Shown in pieces: positions 12,501 to 23,934 of a stretch of 64,000 nucleotides of DNA (position 1 is its first letter; every line of letters starts with the position of its first letter). Below the pieces are notes generated by a model that saw only the letters and a program-made list of their open reading frames with translations, was not told where the DNA came from and did not search any database. This stretch comes from Halichondria panicea (Eukaryota; Porifera; Demospongiae; Suberitida; Halichondriidae): the NCBI RefSeq assembly GCF_963675165.1, contig NC_087387.1:4614990-4678989 (forward strand), written 5' to 3'. The translations under genes were made by a program, and so were the position numbers.

Positions 12501-15500
12501 GAACCTGTCTGTCTGTTGTGGTCATTCAGGTCACTCTATAATACAGCCAATAATATGGCCCCCAAAGTCTCCATACTTCTCTTTTACTTTTTCTTACATA
12601 TTTTCAGTATAAAAAGTGCACATGTACTCCACAATATAATTATGTAGGTACAGTTAATGTACATGTACTTGAAGTACTGCAAATTAGCCCGGCTATTCTA
12701 TTGGCAAAACCATCAACACTGTACAGTTTTGTACACACTTAATCAGTTTCACGTGCAAGTAAAAAACCAACCGCTAGCTAGCACGCTATGCACACTGTAC
12801 ATGTATAGCTAGCTATCTGCTAGACTGCTACTACAGTGTATGTACTAAGCTATTAATAGACATCTATTTTTAGATTACTGTTGTGCCACCCACTTCTGTG
12901 TTTGCTCTCAAGTAACAGTAGATAATTGCGTGTGCCCTCTTCTCTGCACGCCCTTGGTACCACAATATAAAGTGTTTCAATACTCACACACACACACCCA
13001 CACACCCACACACACACACGCACACCCACACACACACACACGCACAGTGCCCACTTCTACCCTCAGACACCCTCCCCTTCCTCAACCTTTGAGTTCACCC
13101 ATCTCCCGCTGATCGAACTGCCTGGAACAACCGACAACACCTCCACTAAACCACCCTCTCTTACTCCTTTCTCTGGGATCAGTCTGGCCTACAGGGGGAT
13201 TCCCCTAACCACAGAGTTCCGAGAAGATGCCAAAACGTTTTCTTCTCTTCCGACTTCTCAGTTTTTTCTAAAGTCACTCACCCCTCATGTTGATGTCGAC
13301 TATCAAGGCTCATTGTTGGCCTCTGATTCGCCCTGGGGCCTGGTCAAAGGTCAACCAACCGACCCTAGACACAGAACTACTAGTGAACACAGTTCCAATT
13401 CTCCCCTTCATTCCCCCTCTGCCCCTGGTAATTACGCTAACGGGACGTCGGCAAATGACACTGGAAACGATCGAACTCGACAGCTATCGACTGAAAACGA
13501 ACAAACGAAAGAACTGAGTAGATCTTCGTTGTCTGTGGCCGACAGTAAAACTATAGTGCTCTCAAATGTCCCTCTACCTCGGCCCAAACACCAGTTGGAA
13601 AAATCTCAGAGATTGTCCTCTTCTAGTGAAAACGTGCCAAAGGATGCTTCAAAAACTGCTATTACAAAACCAGAAGGAGCACCTTCCTCTAAGGATGGTA
13701 ATGCATCTACTAATTCGACTGCAGAACCATCGCAAAGCAAGCCTGAAGTTGCTAAAGAGGCCAACAAAGTTGTGGAAATTATGAAAAAAACGGATGAGAA
13801 AGTTTCCGATAAGTCTGAAAGCAAACCTTCCCCGCCCACCACTACCCCTCCACAAACAGACTCTAAACAACAAGACACTACTACGGCTCCTGTTAAGACA
13901 CACAAGAAAACACAGGCTGCTGGCAACATTAGCAAACCCGCTGATTATGTTAAAAACTTTGATGTAGCTGTTAAGAAACCTCGATTGAAAGGAGGCCTTA
14001 GGAAAAAACCGAGAACTTTAGTAGCCTCACTTAGTACTGCGACTCTCATTACAACACAGCTTGGTTTGTTCCAGCCTTCTACCACCAAGAAGAAAGAGCC
14101 TGTCATTGTACCACAGAATGTCGTTAGTGCTGCAACTGAACTGATAGCCTCGAGTAGTAACACTAGTGTTGCAAATGTTGTGAATGCGGCAAAATTAGCT
14201 GAGCTTCAATCATCCCTAATCAGCAAGACTCCAGCGTCTAGTACTGGACTGAGTGACAGAAGAGCCTCTACTAGCAATTCTTCGGTTTCATTAGCTACAA
14301 GTTTGGCAGTTACAGCTAACAAACACGTGGGGCAAGCTCTCTCCTCCGTTGGGTCAGCAGTAGCACGGCGAGGCTCTACTCCTGGGACAAATGGTACCAA
14401 CTATCAGGAGATATTTCACACGGCCACGAGGAGGATCTCTGAGAGTGCTGAGAGGGGACTCAAGCAGGCACTGGCAGGGTGAGTATGTTGGCTTACCTGT
14501 GCACATATCAGAGCTAGTACAGTACATGCACGTGACTACTACATGTACTGTAAAAGTGTCATTTGCTATGCCTCAGTGTGCGCATGCGCAAGCGAGGTAT
14601 ACGGCAGTGTGTATCTGTCTGTCTGTCTCAATGAAGTGAAAGTAAGAGTTTCTATAGGCTTGTAACAATTTCAATTTGTGGATTACAGTTTCGTTCTCGA
14701 GTTAGCCTAGTCTTGCGTATTTGAAATGCCGTTGCAGCTTTTTCAGAACAGTGCATAGCGAAACTTGTCCATGGAGTGTTGCTACTCTACTTAGTAGTTA
14801 GCTCTGCACTAAAACGCTAGCTGTTGGTACAAGGTACATGTACATGTATAGCTGCAAGAGTGAGAAGAGAGCTGAAAGGCTCTACTGATGCAGCAGCCAT
14901 TACTTTCAGACTTTGGACTTTTGGTATCTTTTTAACAACATCCACGGTCCACTCTCACGGTCCACAAAATTGATAACTATCGTATTAGACTAATAGCTTT
15001 ATGTTACGTAGCTTTGTGACACACCCACCGAGGCATCAGCACTCGCGATGCTTTCATTTCGCTTGGTAATAGTGTACATGTATATCTGATTGTTGTGTTT
15101 TTGTAGTCATAGCAAGCTTGTGCATTTTACTATTATAATTGTTTTTATGCTACATACATCAGGGTTTCATCTAGGATTAAAAGTTGGGGGGGGAAGTTTG
15201 CGCACGCCGCAACATTTTTGGTCACTCTCACATGTGTTGACCACACCCCCTATTACATGCTAGTGCATCACAGTAGATCTAGTTACATATTGCACATCAC
15301 AGACAGTAATAATGTGATGATGTCATTATTTTACAAATATTTGGGGGGCAGGGGTAGGTTCACCCCTGCCCCCCCCCCACTAGATGAAACCCTGCATGTA
15401 CATGTATGTATTATGCAGTCGATCATTGTCTGTCTGTCCCCCATGCAGGATGAACCACAACAGCCTGATAGAAACTGCCAACTCTTTAGTGCAACTCAGT

Positions 15501-15521
15501 AACTCTTCAGAAGTGACTTAA
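6535..15521 (+). CDS. EPC: Enhancer of Polycomb homologue (NuA4/TIP60 HAT complex subunit)
   Basis: Fifteen exons, all in phase: 6535-6687, 7075-7231, 7878-7957, 8328-8486, 8889-8996, 9296-9363, 10137-10217, 10479-10587, 10827-10867, 11230-11275, 11360-11506, 11791-12035, 12298-12396, 13048-14478, 15449-15521, giving 998 aa. The start MSKLSFRARALD and PQMPTGMEKEEES are hallmark EPC1/EPC2 N-terminal residues. The EPcA (EPL1) domain continues with VPDYDLDSEDEEWL, MDRLEKGSG, NPYLAFRKRTEKMQTRK and the basic helix to about residue 270, the part that binds the acetyltransferase module. Later come KRKKRR, FKRKPHVRYHS and a RRRLGRGGRVLWDRL segment, as in vertebrate EPC. The big exon 14 encodes a Ser/Thr/Lys-rich disordered region. 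EPC scaffolds the NuA4/TIP60 histone acetyltransferase in the nucleus. Very secure call. Confidence 0.96.
6709..6735. promoter_or_regulatory. Perfect 27-bp palindrome with two YY1-like cores, EPC intron 1
   Basis: CGTCCGCCATTTT, one T, then the exact complement AAAATGGCGGACG. Each arm holds AAAATGGCGG, matching the known YY1/PHO consensus. It starts 21 bp after the exon 1 donor, where intronic promoter-proximal elements often sit. A functional role is inference. Confidence 0.5.
9031..9130 (+). repeat. Dispersed intronic repeat, EPC intron 5
   Basis: Begins CAGTGAAACCTG and runs through TATTGTGGTCACC, AATACAGCCA and AGTCTC. Related stretches lie in introns 9 and 13 of the same gene (10920-11005 and 12494-12572). 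Identity of the element unknown. Confidence 0.6.
10920..11005 (+). repeat. Dispersed intronic repeat, EPC intron 9
   Basis: Second copy of the element at 9031: GTGAAACCTGTCTATTGTGG, then AATACAGCCACC and AAAGTCTCC. Confidence 0.6.
12494..12572 (+). repeat. Dispersed intronic repeat, EPC intron 13
   Basis: Third copy: TGAACCTGTCTG, TTGTGGTCA, AATACAGCCAATAA and AAAGTCTCC. Shares order and spacing with the copies at 9031 and 10920. Confidence 0.55.
12983..13046 (+). repeat. CA-rich microsatellite at the EPC exon 14 acceptor
   Basis: CACACA/CCCACA run that ends directly in the acceptor CACAG used for exon 14. It replaces the usual polypyrimidine tract; length changes could affect splicing. Confidence 0.8.
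15160..15394. mobile_element. MITE with CAGGGTTTCATCTAG ends, last EPC intron
   Basis: Inverted ends CAGGGTTTCATCTAG and CTAGATGAAACCCTG enclose 235 bp containing G-runs and C-runs. No clear target duplication could be read. No coding capacity. Confidence 0.7.
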
Positions 15522-16186
15522 CCACTAAACAATTTTAGTCACTATTCTATCGATTCTCTGAATTTTCATACTTTACCTCCTCACTCTATTAATTCATGGT
15601 GGTTTGTCTATTATTTCACATAGCATCTCTATATACACAGTGTGTGTGTGTGTGCCCGTATTTGTGTGTGTTTGTGTTCTTTCTGGCGTGTGTCGTTTGA
15701 TTGCTATATTCTTTGTAATTTTCAATACATGTGCTCACTGTGAAAGTATGATATGACTTGTTTGCACACTTGATACAAAGTAGCATCAACATAATTATAT
15801 ATGGATATGGTCGTCAGGATTATAGATTAATTAAGGAGTGGGTAAATATCGTTATAATTAAAAGTGATGTATGTATGTATGCAGCTTATACTTGATGACT
15901 GCATGAGCTCTATAGATATATCTGCTGGTGAGTGATGTGCATGATAACATTTTATGGATTGATCTGAGTTGCAGTACATGCATGTATATCATTTTATGTA
16001 TATGCATGCAGAGATCAATCTTTAATTTTCATTACATTCAGTTGTCCAGTGGAATCAGCCTTACAATGCAATATTATACGCTCACAGTCTACTTAACTAA
16101 CAAATACATCTATACAATGTCATGTAAATCAAACTGAACTATATATGACTGACTAATTCATTATACACATCGTTTAATGCATTCAG
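15522..16186. other. EPC 3' flank, no gene seen
   Basis: 3' UTR and flanking sequence with a short TG run near 15640 and AT-rich stretches. I see no further exon or clear repeat. Confidence 0.4.
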
Positions 16187-16352
16187 CAGCCACTGCATTC
16201 CAGGCTGAAGTATTGCCCCTGCACATGAGCTTCTTTGGGAACATGACTGGAAATTATCTACTGCATGCGCCATTGTTACAACTTGCAACAACGATGAAAT
16301 CTTTCCCACATCCTCCGTAGGGATCAGTAAGGAATTGACTATGCACCAGTAC
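16187..16352 (-). pseudogene. Decayed last exon of a SUEL-type lectin gene
   Basis: On the minus strand the sequence reads VLVHSQFLTDPYGGCGKDFI and VVASCNNGA, closely matching the last exon of the lectin gene at 17637-18291. It then reaches a stop where the intact gene reads EIISSHV. The remaining homology continues at DNA level with frameshifts to the GCAGCCACTGCATT end. No matching first or second exon is visible within the expected distance, and homology stops just 5' of the VLVH codons. It is a truncated, frameshifted relic. Confidence 0.75.
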
Positions 16353-17636
16353 TGACGTAATTGTAGACAGTAGAACATTTTGTGGATTCTAATATTTGCG
16401 TTTCATGCCAGGAAACCACACCACCAATAGCTTTGCATGTTAAATACCAGTACGTGGGAGTTTATCCCAATTTCATTTTCACGTTAACTGCTCTGCCCTT
16501 GAAATTTTGCATCTCACGAAAACATCCCGCTATAATTACGGTAATTAACATGACTCTAAGTGCAGTTTTGTTGACTTGAATAGATTTACCTTAATTTTTA
16601 AGGCCATTCTTGTCGTTATGCACTAGAGCACTGAAGACGGTGGGCCAGGCAAAGTAGATTTAGTAGTTTCTCACATGTGTGTTTAGCAGGGAATTATGAG
16701 CCATATAATCTCATAGTTTCCCAGGGAATTATAAGCTTGAAGGTATAAAGTACAAGTATAATTTTTTTACAGTTACAGAAATGCGAATAAATGAAGCTGT
16801 GTGATTATACGGTTATACCAGTTTCTATATATAGCGCTTGCTGGGTTGATGGTCAGTTGGTAAGGCAAAATTATTATCAGCTGAGGAGGTCAGACAGTCA
16901 CACCACTTGCCACCTTTCTGCTAATTATAAATTCTCTTATACCCATACTCATGAGAGAGCTTTTTTAAAAAGGAGTTCTTCAGCTGTCCTTTTTGGAATT
17001 AACTATAGTAATAGCACTACTAGTCTACTATTTTTTTTGGAGTTGTATATAATTATTATGCTTGACATTGCTTGTATTGACAGAGATACCACAATTAGAA
17101 TTAAATTAAAACACTTTAATTGACCATTATACTTAAGTGGGTGTGAAATAATTCATATCACTGGTATCTGTTACCACATGCAATAGTAACTGTTTTTGTT
17201 ACAAAGTCTAAGATATGCCAGACGTAGCCAATTACCCGTGTTAATTGAATGAATTGCAATGGTGTCTCGTAATACCTTCCCTGTCTCATATCCAATCACT
17301 AAAAGCTAGCTTTAGCTGCAAACAAAGCGCTTCAAGCTCACTTGACATTTTTTGCTTTCATGCAAAGCCTAGCTACATGTAGTTTGATTCCTTAAGAATA
17401 TACAAGGGGGTCCAAAAAATGTTGATGTCTCATAACATAATAGCCCATACAATTATACAGATTATTGATTACAAAATCCTAAGTTGTCTTCAATGAATCA
17501 CTCAGTCTTACAATGCACTAAAATGTGCCCACAGTCTGTATATATAACTAAGCTAATAATTATATATGCAAGCAAATTATCTATACATGCAACTATTCAT
17601 GCAATCTAATTAAGTTATACACATCGTTCAATGCAG
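16353..17636. other. AT-rich intergenic stretch, no gene seen
   Basis: No coding exon recognised. A short motif GTGTTTAGCAGGGAATTATRA near 16680 recurs near 24276, pointing to an old dispersed repeat. Confidence 0.35.
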
Positions 17637-18291
17637 TTAGCAGCCACCACCACCAGTACTACCGCTGCATTTCAGGCTAAAGTATTTCCCTTGAGCTTCT
17701 CTGGTAACATGACTGGAAATTATCTCTGCGCCATTCTTGCAACTTGCAACAACAATGAAATCTTTTGCACATCCTCTGTAGGGATCAGTAAGGAATCGAG
17801 TATGCACCAGTGCCCTGCAAGACTGCTTTCCCTCGCATTTGCTTTTGGCATATGCAGTGCTTCTAACTTGAACATTTTTTCGGAGTGAACCCCTTGCACA
17901 GGAGAGACCATAGTAGGCATAAAGAATCTTGATTCCTATATAAAATAACATAATTATTATAGGAGTTTCGAGATTAACTGAATCAGATACTGCTTATATA
18001 ATGTATGTACTTACCAGCTCCCTGCTTTTCCACTTCTTCCTCTTCTTGTACCACTTTACCCTCCTCTATCTATAATAAAACTTGAAATACAACATGTGGC
18101 AGTGCTAGCTGCATGCACACTTCAAGTATATATACATATAATGAGTTAAATGCTGCATAATTATATGCTCTTACTTCGGACAAGTCCACCTGATTGGCTT
18201 GTAGGTGTGCTAACACTTCATCAATTGCTGCAGCTTTGATGCTGAGTCCGAGCATCATCACCATCACAAGAGTTAGGATGATTGTCTTCAT
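17637..18291 (-). CDS. Secreted SUEL/rhamnose-binding-lectin-like protein, copy 1
   Basis: Three exons on the minus strand: 18175-18291, 18015-18069 and 17637-17935, giving 156 aa. Exon 1 encodes a signal peptide (MKTIILTLVMVMMLGLSIKA) and a short helix. Exon 2 encodes an acidic spacer (EEGKVVQEEEEVEKQGAG). Exon 3 encodes one SUEL/galactose-lectin-type domain: AYYGLSC, then KCEGKQSC, then DPYRGCAKDFIVVASC, matching the family order of YGR..C, C.GK.SC and DPC.GT.K.L.V.Y.C. The family binds galactose or rhamnose outside the cell, for instance in eggs and immunity. The tail ends in GSTGGGGC. It is a tandem duplicate of the gene at 20287-20956, including upstream sequence. Ligand unknown. Confidence 0.87.
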
Positions 18292-18324
18292 GGCTCACCA
18301 GGAAATAATTATCAAGAGAGTGGT

Positions 18325-18636
18325 GTCTGTGTTGTGTTGATACTGTCAGTCACTCTTTTCGAACAACTGGAGCTTTTTTACACTTTATTTATAGTCAGTC
18401 AGACGTTGCACCTAACCCACCCACTTCCTCTTTTGTGCACACACTGACTCCATGACAGATCGGCCTCAGCTGATGCTCCTTGTGACTGTTACTGTCTAGC
18501 AGTGGCATTCAAAGCAGCTTAGCTAATTCGACAGTTCCCTCAAGTAGTGGTGTAAGCTAATTATGCTGAATTAGACAATACCTACAAGTAAGAGAACTCG
18601 TAAATTCTTAAAATGTTTCGGCTTATGATCATGCAC
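18325..18636 (-). promoter_or_regulatory. Upstream region of lectin copy 1, duplicated at 21067-21383
   Basis: Highly similar to 21067-21383, so the gene pair was duplicated with its promoter. A TATA-like CTATAAATAAAG (minus strand, 18383-18394) lies about 95 bp upstream of the start codon. Conserved blocks include the stretch around CTGAGGCCGATCTGTC. Confidence 0.65.
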
Positions 18637-19313
18637 GTTCACTATACATGTATACCATAGTTCTGCATATCAATGGATGTCACAACAGTTACTGCTTGTA
18701 GTTGATATTAATTAAGTGTGTATACGTTACTGATAAGAGCATACTGATAAGAGCCTTTATGTCCATCCACACCATCCTTTTTTATATAGGCTTGGGTTTT
18801 CAATGGCTACAGAATATTTGTATTTCAATTCATCAGATGTACAGTTCACGTTTAGTACGGTGGAATGTGAAGTTGAAGTTCTGATTTTACTTAAGAGGAA
18901 ATTTGCATTGATTGGACAGTTCCTTCATGTTGTAACTAGAGGATAATTTTGTTTGTACTTGCTCAATTGACAGTGAATTCTTATATAGGAAGATGTTTTA
19001 GATATATATACACGAAAGCTTCTGATTTGACAAATTGGGGTGATTAGCACTGATTTGACAGTTCCTTCATGCTGAAAAGAGTTATAATTATGTTATTTAA
19101 GTCTTGTGTGCATGTGACACCATTGAGAAGTGGTGTATGTTGTGCTTGTGCATGGCTTACATGCACTGAGGAATAATTTGGCTAACGAAAAATTGGCCTG
19201 GGAATGAGGCTATAACAACATTTTTAGCTTAGGGGGGTGCTGATCCCATGCATATACAGCTGCATGGATACGCCACTGCATACATATATATACCCATATA
19301 ATTTTCCTTCTAG

Positions 19314-19435
19314 GAGCTGCCAGAGCAGTGGAAGAATGTGAAGAAGCAGGTTGTGTCAACAAAACAAGCAGTGCATATGAGTTCAGAGGGAAATTGAAAC
19401 AGACATGCAGCTGTGTTGAGTTGACTTTAAGCTGG
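19314..19435 (+). other. Possible orphan exon, cysteine-containing
   Basis: A pyrimidine-rich acceptor (TTTTCCTTCTAG) precedes an open stretch reading AARAVEECEEAGCVNKTSSA, YEFRGKLKQTCSCVELTLSW, followed by a GTGATG donor-like site. The composition is protein-like and cysteine-containing, but no partner exons were found and a MITE sits 62 bp downstream. It may be a relic of a secreted protein gene, or chance. Confidence 0.25.
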
Positions 19436-19497
19436 GTGATGTATAAGCTTAACAGCAGGTGCATGGATAACGTGAGAAATTGCATGTGCATGTGCTG

Positions 19498-19707
19498 CAG
19501 TGGCGTAGCCAGGGGGTGGCAAAGGGGGCAAATGCCCCCCCTTTTTCTGGATCTCTACTATATACTCTGCTCAAGTTATTGTATCTGATTATCTTGCTGA
19601 GCACTCCCTTTCTTTGGAATCTGGCAAGCAAAACGATTTAGTCTCTAAACTGTGAGCTATTCTGGTCTAAATCTATAGTTGCTAAACTAATCCTGGCTAC
19701 GCTTCTG
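19498..19707. mobile_element. MITE with CAGTGGCGTAGCCAGG ends
   Basis: 210-bp element with inverted ends CAGTGGCGTAGCCAGG / CCTGGCTACGCTTCTG and a 5-bp target duplication TGCTG (19493-19497 and 19708-19712). Related by ends and by 5-bp duplication to 21978-22378 and 52939-53288. Confidence 0.85.
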
Positions 19708-20286
19708 TGCTGTGTTTGTTCATACATGAAATGGAATTAAGCTATATGAAGTATGACTTGTTACTTAGTGTACCAGATAACTATAACCCATGCACAATGT
19801 AGAGCTATATAGCATACATATAGTGTATACACATGTATTTTTATAATGTTTTAATTTGATCGTGAACTTGCTCAATTGCCCCACAGATAACTGTGCATGA
19901 GGAAGCTGTTTCAGAATGAATTCTTATCGTATATAGACTTCTGATATGACACACATAGATTGAGAAGCAGTTAGCATTGATTATAACAGTTTACATTCTG
20001 GTCCAACCAAGGTTCAAGATATATATATATATATATATATACAGTGTACTATTTGAACAGTGTACTATTTGAACATGCAATTGACAGTCTATCCTACTGA
20101 ACAATGTCCTTGCATGCATGCAGTTATTGTATATACTAGCTGTCGTTTAATCTGTCGTTTAAATCATATAATTTTAATCAACGATAAGTATTCATGTATA
20201 AAAACTCAGGCTATAAAAATTCAGTATAATTATTATAATAGCTATATCACTACAGTTAGCAGCCACTATACACATCTGTCTTCAGG

Positions 20287-20956
20287 CTACTTCTTTGAGC
20301 AGCCACTACACTTCAGGCTGAAGTATTTCCCTTCTTTGGTAACATAACTGGAAATAATTTCCTTCCCATTTTTACAACTAGCAACAACGATGAAATTCTT
20401 ATGACAGCCTCCATAAGGGTCAGAGAGATATCGATTAGATACCATTCCTCTGCAAGACTGCTTTCCCTCGCATTTGCTCTTGGCGTATGCAGTGCTTCTG
20501 ACTTCAACACTCTTTCGTAGCACACCTTTTGTGCAGGCGAGGCCGTAATAGGCATAGAGAATCTTAATTCCTAACATAAAAATAATTATATGCAAGATAA
20601 GTTGTGACACCATGATAATAATCATTGTGCATGTGTTTAACGAGCTTTTTGTTGATATAGCTGCTGTAAAATATTTTTGTATATTCTTACCAGCTCCCTG
20701 CTTTTCCACTTCTTCATTTTCTTGTACCACTTCACCCTCGTCCATCTATATTATAAATGTGAAGATGGAATCAAGGGGAGGAAACGCTATAAAATTATAT
20801 ACTCAAGTATAATTATACTCTTACTTCCGACATGTCCACCTGATTGGCTTGTAGGTATGCCAGCACTTCATCCATTTCTGCTTCATTAAATTCTGCAGCT
20901 TTGATACTGAGTCCAAGCATCATCACCATCACTAGAGTAAGAACGATCGTCTTCAT
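20287..20956 (-). CDS. Secreted SUEL/rhamnose-binding-lectin-like protein, copy 2
   Basis: Three exons on the minus strand: 20825-20956, 20691-20745 and 20287-20570, also 156 aa. It has the same plan as copy 1: a signal peptide starting MKTIVLTLVMVMMLGLS, a helical linker five residues longer (EFNEAEMDEVLAYLQANQ), the acidic spacer exon, then the lectin-type domain with AYYGLACTKG, KCEGKQSC and DPYGGCHKNFIVVASC. The C terminus is CSGCSKK instead of the Gly-rich end of copy 1. Intron positions and phases are identical to copy 1. The two proteins differ at many sites, so the duplication is not very recent. Expected to be secreted; ligand unknown. Confidence 0.87.
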
Positions 20957-21977
20957 GGCCTAGCCGAACACTTTTTGCTGCACATTGCAACAGACATTAA
21001 TACAATATCTCATCTGTAGTCACTATACTCACCTATATATATATATATATATAAGAGAGAGAGAACTGTCTGTGTTGTGTTGATGTACTGTGCCTCACTC
21101 TTTTGGAATAACTGGAGCTTTTTTACACTTTATTTATTTTGTCAGACATTGTACCCTAACCCACCCACTTCCTCCTTTGTGCACACACTCCATGACAGAT
21201 CGGCCTCAGCTGATGCTCCTTGGCTGTTTACTGTCTAGCAGTGGCATTCAAAGCAGCTTGGCTAATCGACAGTTCCCTCAAGTAGTGGTGTAAGCTAATT
21301 ATGCTGAATTAGACAATACCTACAAGTAAGAGAACTCGTAAATTCCTGACAACTTAAATGTTTCGGCTTATGATCATGCACGTCATAATTATAATTATCA
21401 GTAGGTTAGTAAAACCAGTAGGTTTTACATAGGATTGGCGGTGGGTTTGCCCGTGTTTAGCAATGTTCCACATAATTATTTTGACTCCTGTTCAAACTGT
21501 TCTATCTCTGCAGGGAAAGGCCACATCAAGAACTGAATGGACAGATATGCACCAGATTGTGTATGTATTTTACGACTGAGTTGTATTACGACGAATGCAT
21601 TATGGACTGAGTATTTGTGAGCTATGGTATACACAGTCTAGTCCAGAACGAATAATTATTATGTATGGGCTCAGATTAATATAGGACACAGATAGAGGGC
21701 AGGCTGTTTACTAGAAAACAAAACATATTTCCTAAGCAATCAGAACTAAGATGCACATGCTCTTTTACTTTCATGGTAAACAGCAAAGGATTGGCAGTGG
21801 GTTTGCCCATGTTTATTTGACTCCTGTTCAATCTCTGCATGGAAAGGCCACATCAAGAAACTGAATGGACAGATAGTTTATTTTTAGCCTTTTTTCTCTT
21901 TGTATCTCTCATTTCATAATCCTTGTCTGACTGACTAGATCTAGGGAGTGAGTAAGTTTCTTGCCCAGCATTTGCTC
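20957..21977 (-). promoter_or_regulatory. Upstream region of lectin copy 2 and intergenic sequence
   Basis: 21067-21383 matches the upstream region of lectin copy 1; a TATA-like element AAAATAAATAAAG (minus) lies at 21128-21140. An (AT)n run sits at 21036-21052. An internal short duplication links the motif GGATTGGCGGTGGGTTTGCC (near 21434) with a close copy near 21789. No further gene seen. Confidence 0.5.
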
Positions 21978-22378
21978 CAGTGGCGGATCCAGAGGGGGGT
22001 CCATGGGGTCCCTTGACCCCCCCTTTTGAAGTTAACTTTAAAAGGCTTAATGACACCAGCTAGCTATTTATCAGTTTTTGTAGCTATTGTAATTTGATTC
22101 AATGATTGTACCTGTTGTTTTGATGTATCAACTGCCAAAGGAGTGTTCAGGTTAGCCTAGGCTAGCGCTTTTAGCTAGTTGACTGTTCGTACTCGTGGCA
22201 GCTCTACGCAAGTCTATTATGGGACTTCCCCTGGCTGAGCATGGGATTTTCCCTAGTCACGTGTGACCGGAAGTGGGCGTAACCCTAAAAATTTCGCGCT
22301 GCGCGTGACTTTCATTACTTGTGCTGGGCGCTAGTTAGTTTGGACCCCCCCCTTTCATTTTTCCTGGATCCGCCACTG
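21978..22378. mobile_element. 401-bp element with CAGTGGCGGATCCAG ends
   Basis: Inverted ends CAGTGGCGGATCCAG / CTGGATCCGCCACTG, flanked by TGCTC on both sides (21973-21977, 22379-22383). G-runs near one end and C-runs near the other. No transposase coding seen. Confidence 0.85.
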
Positions 22379-22607
22379 TGCTCAAGTACAGCCATCTCCA
22401 GGACATTCTGCACAGGGTTTCCAAACGACTACATGTACAACCTAAATTACAAAGCGCTTCTTCAGATTTGCGATTGCTTCCACGAGGCAGATGACCTCTC
22501 AGGCTCTACTTCTCTTACCTAGACAATTCCACCATCTTTAATGACTCAGCAATTGCGTTGTGGCCAAATAATAGATAGGCGTGGCTAAGAAACTGTGTGC
22601 CTGTTGT

Positions 22608-23040
22608 AGTTGGGCGTGGCCCGATCGTCCCTGACGGGAGGTCGGGTTGCAAGCTTATCTCAGAGGAGGTCCGACATGCGTGCACAAATCACTACAAGTT
22701 CAGTGCATTTGGCCTGGACATTATCACGTGACCGCAATGACATCAATGTACTGAACTTGTATTGATTCGTGCACGCATGTCGAACCTCCTCTGAGCTTAT
22801 CTGGGATTTGTCCTGCTGCATTATGTAACACTGCTATGAATATTATTATTCACAAGTGGGTGTTAACCGACTTGATGACGTGTAGACCATGCACAGCATA
22901 CACTGCATGCGGTTTCGCAACTAGATGCAAACGGAAGTGTAACCAAAAAATGCTTCAATCATATAGTGGCGCTAGAACAAATCCCAGATAGGCTTGCAAC
23001 CCGACCTCCCGTCAGGGACGGTCGAGCCACGCCCAACTAC
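22608..23040. mobile_element. Foldback element with AGTTGGGCGTGG ends and 9-bp target duplication
   Basis: 433 bp with inverted ends of about 50 bp (AGTTGGGCGTGGC.CGA.CG, then the block containing GACGGGAGGTCGGGTTGCAAG) and a second inner inverted pair around CCGACATGCGTGCAC. Flanked by GCCTGTTGT (22599-22607 and 23041-23049). A 60-bp relative with the same ends and a 9-bp duplication lies at 41659-41718. Confidence 0.8.
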
Positions 23041-23281
23041 GCCTGTTGTGCCACAAATTCTAAGTCAGTGCAGTGCTTGCCTGAGGTGTTGCTTGTCTTC
23101 ACACTGTTCAGCTCTAGCTCCCTTCCTCTGACATGCAGGTACGCTATATGCACTGCATGCATGGCTAGATATCATGCTCTCTTGAAATAACTTAAAATGG
23201 CTATCATAAATTCAACATATCAAGCAATATTACTCATTACTATAATTATTAGTCCTGTCTTCTATACTTCTGTACTGAAAC

Positions 23282-23850
23282 AAAATCAGACGAGAGCATA
23301 ACTCCAATCCGTTAAGGCGTCATGAACATGTACAATACAGTACATATAGACTGTGTTCCAGATCTATCTACCAGCTTCCATCCATGCATGCACCACATCA
23401 TTCCATGTAGGTCACCAGTACTGCATGTCACTAGGCCGTATACCTGTGCTCAACACTGCATGTATTAGGAACATTCATCACAATTCATCACAAATCATCA
23501 TGATTATGTGCCCGCAAATTCCAAAATGGATGTATAAATATATAGGGATCGGTCATTACCCCACCAGTAAAATTGCGTGGATTGGCCGGGAAAACATGGA
23601 AAACTACCAGTACATGTGAATGACGTGGACTGTGTGTACCTGTGCGTGTATTAGGAACATCATTTCATCACAAATCATTATGATTGTAATTATGCCCGCA
23701 CATTCCAAAATGGGTGTATAACTATATAGGGATCGCACCCCACCAGTAAAAATTGCATGGATTGGCCGGGAAAACATGGAAAACTATACCAGTATACATG
23801 TGAATGACGTTGTAACGGATTGGAGTTATGCTCTCATCTGATTTCTTGTT
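23282..23850. repeat. Inverted repeat enclosing a ~165-bp tandem duplication
   Basis: The stretch CAGACGAGAGCATAACTCCA (23289-23308) is inverted near 23820-23845. Between them a ~165-bp unit is repeated in direct orientation (about 23460-23625 and 23647-23810), each including CCAAAATGG, ATAGGGATCG and GGATTGGCCGGGAAAACATG. The right part also resembles 58180-58265, in intron 12 of transporter D. Confidence 0.65.
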
Positions 23851-23934
23851 TCCACGTTTTTTGGTGTTGGTGGTTCCCCCGGCCAATCCTAGCAATTTTT
23901 CACATAGCAAATGTTTTTCTAGTTGGATATACAT

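Noticed and set aside
16139-16378. 79-aa minus-strand ORF
   Set aside because: It is the wrong frame of the decayed lectin exon.
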